Shown: positions 34,463 to 46,238, numbered from the stretch's first letter. The stretch is 54,497 bases of DNA from Desulfobulbus elongatus DSM 2908 (GCF_000621145.1 NZ_JHZB01000026.1:1-54497); one strand, 5' to 3'. The notes: generated from the letters alone by a model not told the origin. Numbers and translations are program-made.

Positions 34463-35140
34463 ATGAAACACCCGTTTTTTGCTCTCGCATGCCGAAAAAT
34501 CGTCGCGATGATCCCCCTGTTGCTCATCTGTTGGTTCGCTGCACCGGTGTACGCGGAAATCCTCTATATCAAACCGAGCCTGGAAGTGCTCATGCGCAGG
34601 AACCAGGGCGACAATGCCCGGATCGTCGCCACTGTCCCCATGGGGACGGCCGTGGAATTGTTGCAGGGGGGGAAGGAGTGGTCGCGGGTGCGCCTGCAGG
34701 GCGGCACCGAGGGCTGGGTGCGCAGCCGGTTCCTCGGCAGTTCGCCGCTGATCCCGGTGGCCAACATCAAACCCGGGCTGGGGCCGGACGGAACCGTGAC
34801 CGACCCTCAGGCACGGTTCCGGGACATTGTCGAGGAAAATGAACGGTTGCGCAAGGAGTTGGCGGCCTGCACCACCGACCGCAGCACCCTGGCCGACAAA
34901 TACCAGACCCTCGTCGCCGACCCCACCAGCAGCATCCATACCAAGACCTACCTGGGCGAGGCGCAGAAACAGATCGAGGAACTGCGCCAGCAGTTGGCGG
35001 CGGCCCAGATCGAGTGCACGGTCCTGAAAAAGAACCAGTCGATCACCTGGTTCTTCACCGGCGCCATTGTCCTGCTGTTTGGCTGGCTGATCGGCCGCGT
35101 GAGTTCCAACGGACGGAAAAAACGACCTTCGCTGCTCTGA
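34463..35140 (+). CDS. SH3-domain exported protein with coiled coil (TIGR04211-like)
   Basis: A 225-residue protein with a signal peptide (residues 1-31, ending near AAPVYA), a bacterial SH3 domain (about 32-95, with VPMGTAVELLQGGKEWSRVRL and GWVRSRFL), a coiled coil (about 120-190) and a C-terminal membrane helix (about 195-212, WFFTGAIVLLFGWLIG) with a basic tail. This order matches TIGR04211 SH3 proteins, whose role at the envelope is unclear. AGGGT precedes ATG 34463. Confidence 0.8.
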   Translation: MKHPFFALACRKIVAMIPLLLICWFAAPVYAEILYIKPSLEVLMRRNQGDNARIVATVPMGTAVELLQGGKEWSRVRLQGGTEGWVRSRFLGSSPLIPVANIKPGLGPDGTVTDPQARFRDIVEENERLRKELAACTTDRSTLADKYQTLVADPTSSIHTKTYLGEAQKQIEELRQQLAAAQIECTVLKKNQSITWFFTGAIVLLFGWLIGRVSSNGRKKRPSLL

Positions 35141-35159
35141 TCCGCCGGCGCCGGCCGTT

Positions 35160-36245
35160 TCAGTTCATCGCCTCGAGCGCCACCTTGACGTCCGCCGTGG
35201 CCGCATCGCGCATCAGGGTCAGGGTGACGCTCTGTCCCACCTCGTAGCGTTCCAGCTCATCGCGTAGCGTGTCGTAATCCTTGACCGGCCTGCCGTTGAC
35301 CGCAAGGATGATATCGCCCAGAACCAGCCCGTCCCGCACCTGGGCCGTGCCGCGCAACCCCGCTTTTTCCGCCGTCGAGCCGGGGAGCACCTTCAGGATC
35401 ATCACCCCTTCCAGGCCCAGTTCCTCGGTCAGTCTCCGGTTGGCCAGGGCAATGCCCAGGCCGGGCCGGATCAGCTTTCCCTTGGCGATGATCTGCGGCA
35501 CCACCCGGTTGACCTCGCCCACCGGCACCGCGAAGCCGATGCCCGAACTGGCCCCGGACGGACTGTAGATGGCAGTGTTGACCCCGATCAGCCGGCCGGC
35601 GCTGTCCAAGAGCGGTCCGCCGGAGTTGCCCGGATTGATGGCCGCGTCGGTCTGGATGACATCGTGGATGGTCCGGCCGGTGACCGCGGTGATCTCCCGG
35701 CCGAGCGCGCTGACGATGCCGGTGGTCAAGGTCTGATCCAGGCCGAAGGGGTTGCCGATGGCGAACACCTTCTGGCCCACCAGCAGGTCCTTGGATTCGC
35801 CGAGGGTGATGGGCCGCAGCTTGTCGGCCGGGGCGCTGATCTGCACCACCGCCAGATCGCGGTCCGGCGCCGATCCCACTAGCGCCGCCTTCCAGGTGGA
35901 ATGGTCGGCCAGGGTCACCTCCAGCCGGCTGGCGTCGGAAATGACGTGGTAGTTGGTGACGATCCGCCCCTGCTTGTCCCAGATGAAGCCGGACCCCGTG
36001 CCCTGCGGGATCTCGTAGACGTTGAGGCTGAAGAGGTTGCGGCGGACCGCGATGCTGGTGATGTACACCACCGAGGGCGCGGCGTTGCGGAAGATGTCGA
36101 TGGTGTTCTGCTCGTCGGCGGCCAGATCCCCCCTGGCTGCCACCGGCCGGGACACCGCCTTGGGATCGAGCAGCGGCGGCTGGAACGTCTGCAACAGCAG
36201 CCAGCCGATCACGCCGGCGATCAGGACGAGATACAGTGGTTTCAT
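35160..36245 (-). CDS. DegS/HtrA-like serine protease (S1C)
   Basis: A 361-residue periplasmic protease anchored by an N-terminal helix (about 5-20). The triad is His100 (TNYHVI), Asp130 (DRDLAV) and Ser208 (GNSGGPL). One PDZ domain follows (about 265-355). A single PDZ and membrane anchor fit DegS-type envelope-stress proteases, which cleave anti-sigma factors; whether such a target exists here is unknown. It converges on the SH3 gene and is followed upstream by corA. Confidence 0.92.
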   Translation of the reverse strand: MKPLYLVLIAGVIGWLLLQTFQPPLLDPKAVSRPVAARGDLAADEQNTIDIFRNAAPSVVYITSIAVRRNLFSLNVYEIPQGTGSGFIWDKQGRIVTNYHVISDASRLEVTLADHSTWKAALVGSAPDRDLAVVQISAPADKLRPITLGESKDLLVGQKVFAIGNPFGLDQTLTTGIVSALGREITAVTGRTIHDVIQTDAAINPGNSGGPLLDSAGRLIGVNTAIYSPSGASSGIGFAVPVGEVNRVVPQIIAKGKLIRPGLGIALANRRLTEELGLEGVMILKVLPGSTAEKAGLRGTAQVRDGLVLGDIILAVNGRPVKDYDTLRDELERYEVGQSVTLTLMRDAATADVKVALEAMN

Positions 36246-36305
36246 CTGGTTCCCCCCGGAGGAGACGGGTCGGGCGGCCTCACGGCGTCCGGCGGCGCTC
36301 CGGCC

Positions 36306-37238
36306 TTACAGCCACTTTTTCCGCCGAAAGAAAAACAGGGTCATGGCCGAGGACAGGATCATCAGCAGGATGGCGAAGGGATAGCCCCAGATCTCGTCCA
36401 GCTCGGGCATGAACTTGAAGTTCATGCCGTAGGCGCTGGCAATAAGCGTGGGCGGCATGAAAATCACGGTCACCACGGTGAAAATCTTGATCACCCGGTT
36501 CTGCTCCATGTCGACCAGACCGAGGAAGGTGTTCTGGAGAAACTCGAGGCGCTCGAAATTGAACGAGGTGTGGTCCAGAAGCGAGCCCACGTCCTTGATC
36601 ATGATCCGCATGTTCTCGTGGTCCTCCTTGGGGAACATCTTGCTCTTGAGCATGGACGAGATGATTCTCTGTTTCTCGACAATATTTTCACGGATGGCAA
36701 TGGTCGATTCCTGCAGGGTCGTGATCTTGAGCAGCAGCTCGCGGTTGGGATCCTTGTCGCCGATCATCTGCTTGCTGATTTCGGATATCCGGTCGGTGAT
36801 GCTCTCGATGAGATCGGCGTCGGAATCGATCCGGGTTTCGAGGATGGTGAGGAAGATGTCCTCGCCGTCTACCGGCTTGATCGCCCGCAGCTTGCGGTAC
36901 GTCTCGGTGAAGGACCGGAATTCGTGGGAACGCTGGGTGAACAGGATCTTGTCCTTGAGAATGAACGAGACCGGCTCGTTGGCGAAGGTGTTGTTCTCGG
37001 GAACGAGAAAGTTGAGGTTGATGCCGATTTCGTCTTCGGTTTCGACATATTTCGAACTGGACTCGATTTCCTCGCTCTCCTGCTTGGTGAAGAGTTCCAC
37101 CCGGAAATCCTTCTCCACCTGACGGACCTCCTCCTCGGTGGGATTGATCAGATCGATCCAGAAAATGTTGGGGCTGACGGAACTGTTGCCGCTCTCCATC
37201 TTGACGATCTTGTTGTCCAAATAAAAATAATTGACCAT
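36306..37238 (-). CDS. corA: CorA-family divalent metal transporter
   Basis: A 310-residue CorA-type magnesium or cobalt channel subunit. The cytoplasmic N-domain (1-240) has WIDLINPTEEE and a long helix; the two C-terminal membrane helices flank the YGMNF selectivity signature (near residue 268). The basic end RRKKWL is typical. No M-box riboswitch is visible upstream. It is separated by 60 bp from the DegS-like gene on the same strand. Confidence 0.93.
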   Translation of the reverse strand: MVNYFYLDNKIVKMESGNSSVSPNIFWIDLINPTEEEVRQVEKDFRVELFTKQESEEIESSSKYVETEDEIGINLNFLVPENNTFANEPVSFILKDKILFTQRSHEFRSFTETYRKLRAIKPVDGEDIFLTILETRIDSDADLIESITDRISEISKQMIGDKDPNRELLLKITTLQESTIAIRENIVEKQRIISSMLKSKMFPKEDHENMRIMIKDVGSLLDHTSFNFERLEFLQNTFLGLVDMEQNRVIKIFTVVTVIFMPPTLIASAYGMNFKFMPELDEIWGYPFAILLMILSSAMTLFFFRRKKWL

Positions 37239-37455
37239 GGCAGCGTTCCGGATCCGATGATGGGGCGCAAGCAGCGCGTCTGGGGCCCGTCGCGTCGGTC
37301 AACGTCCCCGCCTCTTCCCTGCGGGGGAAACTTCCGGCTCCCCCGCCACAAAAACGGGTAATTTTACTGAGTGCCAACAGGAAAAGTCAATCGGGAAAAA
37401 AAGGCGCCGGCAGATGTCCGGCTCCTCCGGGACTCACCGCCCGCGGGAGGACCAT

Positions 37456-37656
37456 CTAATCAAAGATGCTGGTTTTTTGGGCAAGAGCGCACAGGAGCAA
37501 CCCCACGACCATGGCGACCACACCGATCCGGCGCACGAGATGGGGCGGCAGGGCGGCAATCTGACGGAGCCACCGCTGCATGGACTCGGGAAAGGCGACG
37601 TACGGCAGCCCCTCGAGGACGAGCGCCAGCCCGACCAAGGTTATCAGGAGTTTCAT
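37456..37656 (-). CDS. DUF2065 family small membrane protein
   Basis: A 66-residue protein with two membrane helices: LLITLVGLALVLEGLPYVAF at the start and VVAMVVGLLLCALA near the end, joined by a loop with FPESMQRWLRQI. This matches DUF2065 (YjeT-like) proteins of unknown function. ATG 37656 fits the family length. It stands alone between corA and purM. Confidence 0.85.
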   Translation of the reverse strand: MKLLITLVGLALVLEGLPYVAFPESMQRWLRQIAALPPHLVRRIGVVAMVVGLLLCALAQKTSIFD

Positions 37657-37830
37657 AGGTGGTGCTTTACCAGAAAGCGGCCTGTGGCGCAATATACCAC
37701 AAAGCTGTTGACAATGGCCGGTTAAAAAAAGTACCTTGCCCCTCAAGCACTGCACTTGTAGACCCCATGCGACAGGTGCCTATTTTCCGCATCGAATTGG
37801 ACACAGGCGGCAGACTCACAACGGCTCTCC

Positions 37831-38889
<1,059 letters not shown>

Positions 38890-38916
38890 TCTCCCCGATC
38901 GCATCTCCTTATACGT

Positions 38917-38955
38917 AGGCTCCGGGCGACACCGTCGTCCGGAGCCTGCTTTTTT
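38917..38955 (+). terminator. purM terminator
   Basis: AGGCTCCGG (38917-38925) pairs with CCGGAGCCT (38939-38947); the stem can extend to 13 bp with one wobble. A run of T follows (38950-38955). It closes the purM transcript. Confidence 0.9.
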
Positions 38956-39015
38956 CCACTCCCGTGTCGTTCGACCGTCGGAAAACCGAACCGGATCGTT
39001 TTGCCGGGCAGGACA

Positions 39016-40545
39016 TCACATGACCGATGGCTTGCTGCGGATGTTGTATTTTTTCATCCGTGCCCGCAGGGTACTCGGATTGACCCGGAGCAATTCCGCC
39101 GCCCCGCCCGAACCGCTGACCTTTCCTTTTGTGCGCGCAAGCACCCGTTCGATGTGGGCGGCAAGGACATCGTCGAGCGGGAGGGGACCGGAAATGTCGG
39201 CATCTTCGGAAGCGGCGACCGGTTGCCGTGTCCCCGCGGGTGCGTTGGGCAGGGAATCGAAAACCAGGGAGGCATCGTGCCGGATGATGAGTTCCCGTTC
39301 CACCAGGTTTTCCAGTTCGCGCACGTTTCCGGGCCAATTGTACCGCATCAGCTGCTCCAGCGCCCCCGGCGCTATGGCCGGCCTCTTCCTGATGCCCATT
39401 TCCTTCGCTTTTTTGTCGATGAAATGAACGATGAGGGCGGGAATGTCTTCCTTCCGCTGCCGCAGGGGCGGAATGATCAACGGGAAGACGTTGAGGCGAA
39501 ACCAGAGATCTTCCCGAAATCTGTTCTCCAGCACCATGCCCTCCAGATTGCGGTGGGTGGCGGCAATCACCCGTATATCGACGGGAATGGCCCGTTGTCC
39601 GCCCACCCGCTCGATTTCCCTGGTTTGCAGGACGCGAAGCAGCCGTATCTGCGCCTGCAGGGGCAGTTCGCCGACCTCGTCCAGAAAAATGGTGCCGTGG
39701 TTGGCGCGTTCGAAACGGCCCCGCTGCGCGGTGACGGCCCCGGTGAACGCGCCCTTCTCGTGCCCGAACAGCTCGCTGTCGATGAGTTGCTCGGGAATGG
39801 CCCCACAGTTCACCTTGACAAACGGGCCATCCTTGTACGCCGAGGAAAAGTGAATCGCATTGGCGATCAACTCCTTGCCGGTCCCTGTCTCGCCCAACAG
39901 CAGCACGGTGTTGTTCAGCGGCGCCACCTGCCGCACCATGTGCATGACATGGCTCATGCCGCCGTCTTGGCCGATGATCTCGTCGGCAGCCCGCAGATAG
40001 TATTCCTTGCGCATGAGGCGGTTGTCCTCGGCCAGCAGTTCGCTGGTGCGTTTGAGCCGCTCATGGGCCAGGGCATTGGTCAGGGCGATGGTCACGGGTC
40101 GGCTGATGCTGGTCATCAGCTCGATAAGTCGTTTGGTGAAATGCTCTTTCCTGGTCGCGCGCAGGGTCAGGACACCACAGAGTTTTTCGTCCATCCACAG
40201 GGGCATGACCAGTTCCGCCTTGCTTTCCAGTTTCACCAGCGCCGCAAACCGTTCATCCATATCCGCGGTGAAAATGTGCGGGACGCGGGGCGCCCAATCC
40301 TGCACCTCGCTCCAAAGCTCCTTGGAAAGCGGCACGATCTCCTCCGGAAACTCCCGCTGGTTGTCCGCCACCAGCGCGATGTTGCGGATGGCGCCCAGAT
40401 CGTCGTCCTTGATGCTCAGCCGCATGCCGATGATGGGAAAGTGGCGTTTGAAGTAGTCGAAAACATCGGCCAGGGCCGTGGCGATCTGCAGACTGCCGCA
40501 GATGCGCAGCGTGGTTTCCCTGAAAAAATCATCCTTCTTGACCAT
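39016..40545 (-). CDS. GAF-domain sigma-54-dependent activator
   Basis: A 509-residue enhancer-binding protein. Residues about 10-165 form a GAF-type sensor; the AAA+ domain has Walker A GETGTGKE (218-225), GAFTGA (265-270) and GTIFLDEVGE, and the C-terminus carries a Fis-type helix-turn-helix (about 460-500). It lies divergent to an efflux operon whose upstream region has a sigma-54-like promoter and an inverted repeat, so it is probably the operon's activator. GGAGGG precedes ATG 40545. Confidence 0.92.
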   Translation of the reverse strand: MVKKDDFFRETTLRICGSLQIATALADVFDYFKRHFPIIGMRLSIKDDDLGAIRNIALVADNQREFPEEIVPLSKELWSEVQDWAPRVPHIFTADMDERFAALVKLESKAELVMPLWMDEKLCGVLTLRATRKEHFTKRLIELMTSISRPVTIALTNALAHERLKRTSELLAEDNRLMRKEYYLRAADEIIGQDGGMSHVMHMVRQVAPLNNTVLLLGETGTGKELIANAIHFSSAYKDGPFVKVNCGAIPEQLIDSELFGHEKGAFTGAVTAQRGRFERANHGTIFLDEVGELPLQAQIRLLRVLQTREIERVGGQRAIPVDIRVIAATHRNLEGMVLENRFREDLWFRLNVFPLIIPPLRQRKEDIPALIVHFIDKKAKEMGIRKRPAIAPGALEQLMRYNWPGNVRELENLVERELIIRHDASLVFDSLPNAPAGTRQPVAASEDADISGPLPLDDVLAAHIERVLARTKGKVSGSGGAAELLRVNPSTLRARMKKYNIRSKPSVM

Positions 40546-40582
40546 ACGCTTCCCTCCCGGCCGGCCGCCATCAGCCCCATTA

Positions 40583-40625
40583 TGCCATATTTGACGAAAG
40601 ATATCACCGTTTGTCAAATATGGCA
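40583..40625. promoter_or_regulatory. Inverted repeat, candidate enhancer site
   Basis: TGCCATATTTGAC (40583-40595) and GTCAAATATGGCA (40613-40625) are perfect 13-bp arms with a 17-nt spacer. The centre is about 96 bp upstream of a sigma-54-like -24 box, a usual distance for enhancer sites. It also lies close to the divergent regulator's start, so it may give autocontrol. Confidence 0.75.
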
Positions 40626-40699
40626 ACTCATTCGCTAAATATTGCGATCCCGAACCCTGCCCAAACGCTATCTCATTGGAAATGAGCACTTCTGCAATC

Positions 40700-40715
40700 T
40701 GGCATGATTGTCGCT
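40700..40715 (+). promoter_or_regulatory. Sigma-54-like promoter of the efflux run
   Basis: TGGCATG (-24 side, 40700-40706), four bases and TCGCT (-12 side, 40711-40715) match the TGGCACG-N4-TTGCT consensus except for the fourth-last T to C and one base in the -24 part. The first gene starts about 48 bp downstream. Confidence 0.6.
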
Positions 40716-40762
40716 TTTCCCCGCAGGGAACGAAACGCTACCAAGGGAGCGGGGAAGAGGGC

Positions 40763-41887
40763 ATGATGCGCACATTCCTGTGGTGGATCAGTCTGGTCGT
40801 CGCCGTGGCAGGCCTGTATGCCGCCCGATGGCAGCCCAGCCGGCTTCCGGAGCAACGAGACGGTTTGATCAACGGCATTGGCCACGTGGAAGCAAAGGAA
40901 TTCGATATCGTCGTGCCGCACGAAGGGGTGTTGGAACACCTTCTCGTGCGGCCGGGCGACACGGTTGCCGCCGGCCAGGTGATCGCCCGCATGGACACGC
41001 ACCAACTGGAAGTCCGGTTGCGCGAGGTGGGGAGCGATCTGCTCCAAGCACGCACGTTCGTGGAAGGGGCACACATCCAATTGAACTATTGGTTGCAGGG
41101 AAAAAAGGCGTCTTCGCGCCAAAGCCTGCCGCAACCCGTGGGAGGCGGCGGAACGGACGCTTCCCGGCAACACGCCGAAAAGATGGCGTCCTCTCTCGAC
41201 GAGGCCGTGGTGCGGCATCCGGGCGATGCCCGCCTTCCAGCCACTGCGAGCGAGCAGCGACTGCACGACATCAACCATGCCAGGACGAACAAAGCCGTGC
41301 GGGAAACAACGGTCATGCGCATGAGATCGCAGCTTTTTGAAGCGCAGGCACGCGTCATTGCCCTCGAGACCGTCATCGGCCGCCTGCAAGCCGCCATCGA
41401 TGCCTGTGCGCTCAGGGCGCCGGGCCCCGGTCGCGTCCTCCAACGGTACGCGAAGGATGGCGACGGGATGACGCGGGGGAGCCGGGTGCTCCGCCTGCTG
41501 GATCTGCGGGAGGTCACCTTGGCCTTTTCCCTGCCCGCGCACGCCGCGCACAGATTGACCATCGGTGCCGAGGCCCGGCTGGTGCTCGACCTGCCCACGC
41601 CCACCGTTTTTCCGGCGCAGATAGCATCGATTGCCGCACACGCTCACCAGTGCACGGGGGCCGTCTGCTCCGTCCACCATCAGCCGGATGTCGCCGTGAA
41701 AGCAAAAATAGCCCCGGAAGTGCTGAAATTCTACGCCGGAGAGAGCATCGGCGGCCTCACCGGCACAGTGTATGCGCGACCTGATCCGGATTCCCCATGG
41801 CCGGAAGCGCTGCGCGTGGATTATCAGGCCATGCTGGGTGCCAACAACAAGCTCCGTCATATTTTCCAAAACAATTCCAAAAGGTAA
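40763..41887 (+). CDS. HlyD-family membrane fusion protein (first paralogue)
   Basis: A 374-residue periplasmic adaptor with an N-terminal membrane helix (about 4-20) and lipoyl-like halves (GHVEAKEFDIVVPHEGVLEHL; later DACALRAPGPGRVLQ) flanking a coiled coil. It is a clear paralogue of the HlyD at 48840: both have CxLxAP and VLDLP/VLDAA segments and end alike. This copy has a shortened, irregular coiled coil. It stands directly before an RND operon rather than an ABC exporter. GAGG precedes ATG 40763. Confidence 0.8.
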   Translation: MMRTFLWWISLVVAVAGLYAARWQPSRLPEQRDGLINGIGHVEAKEFDIVVPHEGVLEHLLVRPGDTVAAGQVIARMDTHQLEVRLREVGSDLLQARTFVEGAHIQLNYWLQGKKASSRQSLPQPVGGGGTDASRQHAEKMASSLDEAVVRHPGDARLPATASEQRLHDINHARTNKAVRETTVMRMRSQLFEAQARVIALETVIGRLQAAIDACALRAPGPGRVLQRYAKDGDGMTRGSRVLRLLDLREVTLAFSLPAHAAHRLTIGAEARLVLDLPTPTVFPAQIASIAAHAHQCTGAVCSVHHQPDVAVKAKIAPEVLKFYAGESIGGLTGTVYARPDPDSPWPEALRVDYQAMLGANNKLRHIFQNNSKR

Positions 41888-41899
41888 AGGGACATATCC

Positions 41900-43093
41900 A
41901 TGAAACAGTTGCACAAACCGGCATCGGTTTTTCTCCCCATGCTTCTTGCCCTGCTCCTCCTGAACGCCTGCAAGCAGGAGCAAGCCACGGCCCTCGCGCC
42001 ACCCGCCGTGGAGGTCGAAGTGGTGACCATCAGGCCCCAGCCGGTCAACCTGGTGGTGGAACTGCCCGGCCGGACCGCGGCGTACCGCATCGCCGAAGTC
42101 AGGCCGCAGGTTGGCGGCATCATCAAGAAACGACTGTTCACCGAAGGCAGCGAGGTCAAGGCCGGCCAACTGCTCTATCAGATCGATCCGGACACCTACC
42201 AGGCCAAGTTCGACAGCGCCAAGGCCACGCTGGCGCGGGCCGAGGCCCTGGAGTACTCCGCCCGGCTCAAGGCGCAGCGCTACAAGACCCTGGTGCAGAC
42301 CAAGGCGGTGAGCGAACAGGATCAGGTGGAAATGGACGCCACCTGGAAACAGACGGTGGCCGACGTCGCCGCCGCCAAGGCCGCCCTCGACAGCGCCCGC
42401 ATCAATCTCGACTACACCCGGGTCACCGCGCCGATCAGCGGCCGCATCGGCAAGTCGGCCGTAACCGAGGGAGCCCTGGTCACGGCCGAGCAGGCCACCG
42501 CCCTGGCGACCATCCAGCAGCTCGATCCCCTCTACGTGGACCTCAACCAGTCCAGCATCGAACTCCTGAACCTGAGGAAAGAGCTGTCCGCCGGGCAAAA
42601 GCACAACCGCGACACCTCGCAGCCGGTCAAGGTCCTGCTCGAGGACGGCTCGGAATACGGCCAGACCGGTATGCTCGAATTCTCCGACGTGACCGTCAAC
42701 CAGACCACCGGCACGGTGATCCTCCGGGCGATCGTGGCCAATGCCGACCATGAGCTGCTGCCGGGCATGTTTGTGCGGGCGCGGATCGACAAGGGGCAGG
42801 TGCCCAACGGCATCCTGGTACCGGCCGCCAGCGTCAGCCGCGACAGAAAGGGCCAGGCCATGGTGATGCTGGTCAACGACCAATCCATCGTGGAAGCGCG
42901 CCTCATCCAGGCCGGCCAGAACATGGGCGACCAGATTTTGGTGAGCGAGGGGCTGGCCGACGGCGAGCAACTGATCGTCTCCGGCCTGCAGAAGATCAAG
43001 GCCGGCGTCCCGGTCAAGGCCGTGGCCGCCTCGACGCCCGACCGCAAACAATCCGCAACCGACGCCACCGCATCGATTGCCAAAACGGAGTAA
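41900..43093 (+). CDS. RND efflux periplasmic adaptor (MexA/AcrA type)
   Basis: A 397-residue lipoprotein adaptor. The lipobox is LLLNACKQ (Cys at residue 24). The lipoyl and hairpin parts are GRTAAYRIAEVRPQVGGII and the coiled coil (about 95-170); DPLYVDLNQSS and ILVPAASVSRDRKG belong to the beta-barrel and membrane-proximal domains. It links the inner-membrane pump to the outer-membrane channel. The preceding HlyD gene is 12 bp away. Confidence 0.95.
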   Translation: MKQLHKPASVFLPMLLALLLLNACKQEQATALAPPAVEVEVVTIRPQPVNLVVELPGRTAAYRIAEVRPQVGGIIKKRLFTEGSEVKAGQLLYQIDPDTYQAKFDSAKATLARAEALEYSARLKAQRYKTLVQTKAVSEQDQVEMDATWKQTVADVAAAKAALDSARINLDYTRVTAPISGRIGKSAVTEGALVTAEQATALATIQQLDPLYVDLNQSSIELLNLRKELSAGQKHNRDTSQPVKVLLEDGSEYGQTGMLEFSDVTVNQTTGTVILRAIVANADHELLPGMFVRARIDKGQVPNGILVPAASVSRDRKGQAMVMLVNDQSIVEARLIQAGQNMGDQILVSEGLADGEQLIVSGLQKIKAGVPVKAVAASTPDRKQSATDATASIAKTE

Positions 43094-43096
43094 CCC

Positions 43097-46000
43097 ATGG
43101 CTCGTTTTTTCATCGATCGACCCATTTTTGCCTGGGTCATCGCCCTCGTCATCATGCTGGCCGGCGGCCTGGCGGTCATCAACCTGCCGATCGCCCAGTA
43201 CCCGGAGATCGCTCCGCCGGAAGTGACCATCACCACCAAGTATCCCGGCGCCTCGGCCAAGACCATCGAGGACAGCGTCACCCAGATCATCGAACAGAAC
43301 ATGACCGGGCTCGACCATTTCATCTACATGAAATCCGAGAGCTCCAATTCGGGCGACGTGACCATCACCCTCACCTTCGAGGCCGGCACCGATCCCGACA
43401 TCGCCCAAGTGCAGGTGCAGAACAAGCTGCAGCAGGCGCTCAGCCTCCTGCCGCAGGAGGTGCAGCGGGAAGGGGTGCAGGTCACCAAGTCCAACTCGAC
43501 CTTCCTGATGGTGGTCAGCCTGATCACCACCGACGGCAGCATGGACCAGATCGACCTGAGCGATTTCATGGTCTCCACCCTGCGCGACCCCCTAAGCCGC
43601 GTCACCGGCGTGGGCAGCATCCAGATCTTTGGTTCCCAGTACTCCATGCGCATCTGGCTCGACCCCCATAAACTCAACAGCTACCAGTTGACGCCCATCG
43701 ATGTCCGCACGGCCATCGAGGCGCAGAACAGCCAGGTGGCCGTGGGCAACCTCGGCGGCACGCCGTCCGTCGCCGGGCAGCAGGTAAGCGCCAGCATGAT
43801 GGCCCAGACCATGATGAGTTCGCCGGAGCAGTTTGCCCAGATCCTGCTGAAGGTGAACAGCGACGGCTCCCAGATCAGGCTCAAGGACGTGGCCCGGGTG
43901 GAGATCGGCGGCGAAGATTACAACACCGTCGCCACCTACAACGGCCACAAGACCGGCGGCATGGCCATCATGCTCGCCACCGGTGCCAACGCCCTGGAAA
44001 CCGCCAAGGCGGTCCGGGCCAAGCTGGCAGAATTGCAACCCTATTTTCCGGCGGGCGTGGAGGTGGTCTATCCCTACGACACCACGCCCTTCATCAGTAT
44101 CTCGATCGAGGAGGTGGCCCACACCCTGGTGGAGGCCATCATCCTGGTCGTGTTCATCATGTATTTGTTCCTGCAGAACTTCCGCGCCACCCTCATCCCG
44201 ACCATCGCCGTGCCCGTGGTCCTGCTCGGCACCTTCGGGGTCATGGCCGCCTTCGGCTTCTCCATCAACACCCTGACCATGTTCGGCCTGGTACTGGCCA
44301 TCGGCCTGCTGGTCGACGACGCCATCGTGGTGGTGGAGAACGTCGAGCGGATCATGAGCGAGGAGGGTCTGTCGCCGCTGGAGGCCACCCGCAAGTCCAT
44401 GGACCAGATCACCGGCGCCCTGATCGGCATCGCCCTGGTGCTGTCGGCGGTCTTCGTGCCCATGGCCTTTTTCGGCGGCTCCACCGGCGCCATCTACCGG
44501 CAGTTCTCCCTGACCATCGTCTCGGCCATGGCCCTGTCGGTCATCGTGGCCCTCATCCTCACCCCGGCCCTGTGCGCCACCATTCTCAAACCGGTGAACA
44601 AAGAAGCGCACGGGCAGAAACGCGGCTTCTTCGGCTGGTTCAACCGCAGCTTCGAACGCGGCGCCGATACCTATCGCGACACGGTCGCCTACGTGCTCAA
44701 GCGCACCGGCCGCTTCGGCCTGATCTATCTCGTGCTCATCGGCGGCATGATCTTCCTGTTCGCCAAGCTGCCGACCTCGTTCCTGCCCGAGGAGGACCAG
44801 GGCGTGTTCTTCACCCTGGTGCAACTGCCCACCGGCGCCACCCAGGAACGCACCCAGAAGGTTCTCGACCAAGTGCGGGAGTACTATCTGAACGAGGAAA
44901 AGGAAAACATCGAATCCGTGCTCACCGTGGCCGGGTTCAGCTTTGCCGGCAGCGGCCAGAACATGGGCATCGCCTTCGTCAAGCTCAAGGACTGGCGTGA
45001 ACGAAAACGACCCGATCAGGGCGTGAAGGCGATCCTCGGCCGGGCCATGGGCCCCTTCTCGCAGAACAAGGACGCCATGGTCTTCCCCTTCAACCTGCCG
45101 GCCATCACTTCCCTGGGCACCTCCACCGGCTTCGACTTTTTCCTCCAGGACCGCGCCGGGCTGGGGCACGAGAAACTGATCGAGGCCCGCGACATGCTGC
45201 TCGGCCTGGCCGCCCAGAATCCCAACCTGACCCGGGTCCGTCCCAACGGCATGGAGGACACGCCGCAGTACAACCTGGACATCGACTTTGAAAAGGCCAT
45301 GGCCTTCGGCGTCTCGGTGGATTCGATCAACACCACCCTGGCAACGGCCTGGGGCTCCTACTATGTGAACGATTTCATCAACAACGGCCGCATCAAGAAG
45401 GTCTACCTCCAGGCCGACGCCCCCTACCGCATGCAGCCGGAGGATGTCGCTTACTGGTACGTGCGCAACGACAGCGGCGAAATGGTGCCGTTCAGCAGCA
45501 TCGCCACCGGCCACTGGAGCTTCGGTTCGCCCCGTCTGGAACGGTTCAACGGCAACCCGGCGGTGGAGATCGTCGGCGAGGCGGCGCCCGGCAGGTCGAG
45601 CGGCGAGGCCATGGCCCTCGTCGGCCAACTGGTGGCGCAGCTCCCCACCGGCATCGGCTACGAGTGGACCGGCGCCTCCTTCCAGGAGGCCCAGGCCGGA
45701 TCGCAGGCCCCGGCCCTGTACGCCATCTCGCTCATCGTCGTCTTTCTCTGTCTGGCGGCGCTGTACGAGAGCTGGTCCGTGCCGTTCTCGGTCATGCTCG
45801 CCGTGCCGCTCGGCGTGCTCGGCGCCCTGGCCGCCGCCTCTCTCCGCGGCATGGAGAACGACGTCTATTTCCAGGTCGGCCTGCTGACCACCATCGGACT
45901 GTCGGCGAAGAACGCCATCCTGATCGTCGAGTTCGCCAAGCGGCGCCACGACAAGGGCCGCGACCTGATCGAGGCGACGATCAAGGCCTGCCGCCTGCGG

Positions 46001-46237
46001 CTCCGGCCGATCATCATGACCTCGCTTGCCTTCATGCTGGGCGTGCTGCCGCTGGCGATCAGCACCGGCGCCGGCGCCAACAGCCGGCACGCCATCGGCA
46101 CCGGCGTGCTGGGCGGCATGCTGTCGGCGACCGTGCTGGCCATTGTCTTCATCCCGCTCTTTTTCGTGATGGTCACCCGTCTGTCCCAAACCCGCCGGGT
46201 CGCGGCGATCGACGCCGCACCGGTCCAGGAGTCCTGA
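43097..46237 (+). CDS. RND multidrug efflux permease (HAE1, AcrB/MexB type)
   Basis: A 1046-residue proton-driven pump with twelve membrane helices and two large periplasmic loops. It begins [20 protein letters not shown]; the proton-relay residues are the two Asp in [13 protein letters not shown] (TM4) and Lys in [15 protein letters not shown] (TM10). Length, motifs and the 3-bp spacing from the adaptor are those of HAE1 pumps exporting hydrophobic drugs, dyes or solvents. Substrate range cannot be read from the sequence. Confidence 0.97.
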   Translation: MARFFIDRPIFAWVIALVIMLAGGLAVINLPIAQYPEIAPPEVTITTKYPGASAKTIEDSVTQIIEQNMTGLDHFIYMKSESSNSGDVTITLTFEAGTDPDIAQVQVQNKLQQALSLLPQEVQREGVQVTKSNSTFLMVVSLITTDGSMDQIDLSDFMVSTLRDPLSRVTGVGSIQIFGSQYSMRIWLDPHKLNSYQLTPIDVRTAIEAQNSQVAVGNLGGTPSVAGQQVSASMMAQTMMSSPEQFAQILLKVNSDGSQIRLKDVARVEIGGEDYNTVATYNGHKTGGMAIMLATGANALETAKAVRAKLAELQPYFPAGVEVVYPYDTTPFISISIEEVAHTLVEAIILVVFIMYLFLQNFRATLIPTIAVPVVLLGTFGVMAAFGFSINTLTMFGLVLAIGLLVDDAIVVVENVERIMSEEGLSPLEATRKSMDQITGALIGIALVLSAVFVPMAFFGGSTGAIYRQFSLTIVSAMALSVIVALILTPALCATILKPVNKEAHGQKRGFFGWFNRSFERGADTYRDTVAYVLKRTGRFGLIYLVLIGGMIFLFAKLPTSFLPEEDQGVFFTLVQLPTGATQERTQKVLDQVREYYLNEEKENIESVLTVAGFSFAGSGQNMGIAFVKLKDWRERKRPDQGVKAILGRAMGPFSQNKDAMVFPFNLPAITSLGTSTGFDFFLQDRAGLGHEKLIEARDMLLGLAAQNPNLTRVRPNGMEDTPQYNLDIDFEKAMAFGVSVDSINTTLATAWGSYYVNDFINNGRIKKVYLQADAPYRMQPEDVAYWYVRNDSGEMVPFSSIATGHWSFGSPRLERFNGNPAVEIVGEAAPGRSSGEAMALVGQLVAQLPTGIGYEWTGASFQEAQAGSQAPALYAISLIVVFLCLAALYESWSVPFSVMLAVPLGVLGALAAASLRGMENDVYFQVGLLTTIGLSAKNAILIVEFAKRRHDKGRDLIEATIKACRLRLRPIIMTSLAFMLGVLPLAISTGAGANSRHAIGTGVLGGMLSATVLAIVFIPLFFVMVTRLSQTRRVAAIDAAPVQES

Positions 46238-46238
46238 T

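Noticed and set aside
40673..43408. A 911-codon open frame on the minus strand across the activator intergenic region, HlyD and RND adaptor genes
   Set aside because: It is antisense to clear HlyD and RND adaptor genes, has biased residues typical of GC-rich shadow frames and no recognisable domain.
43592..46189. An 865-codon minus-strand open frame opposite the RND pump
   Set aside because: It is antisense to a well-conserved 1046-residue pump and rich in His, Gly and Asp, as GC-rich shadow frames are.
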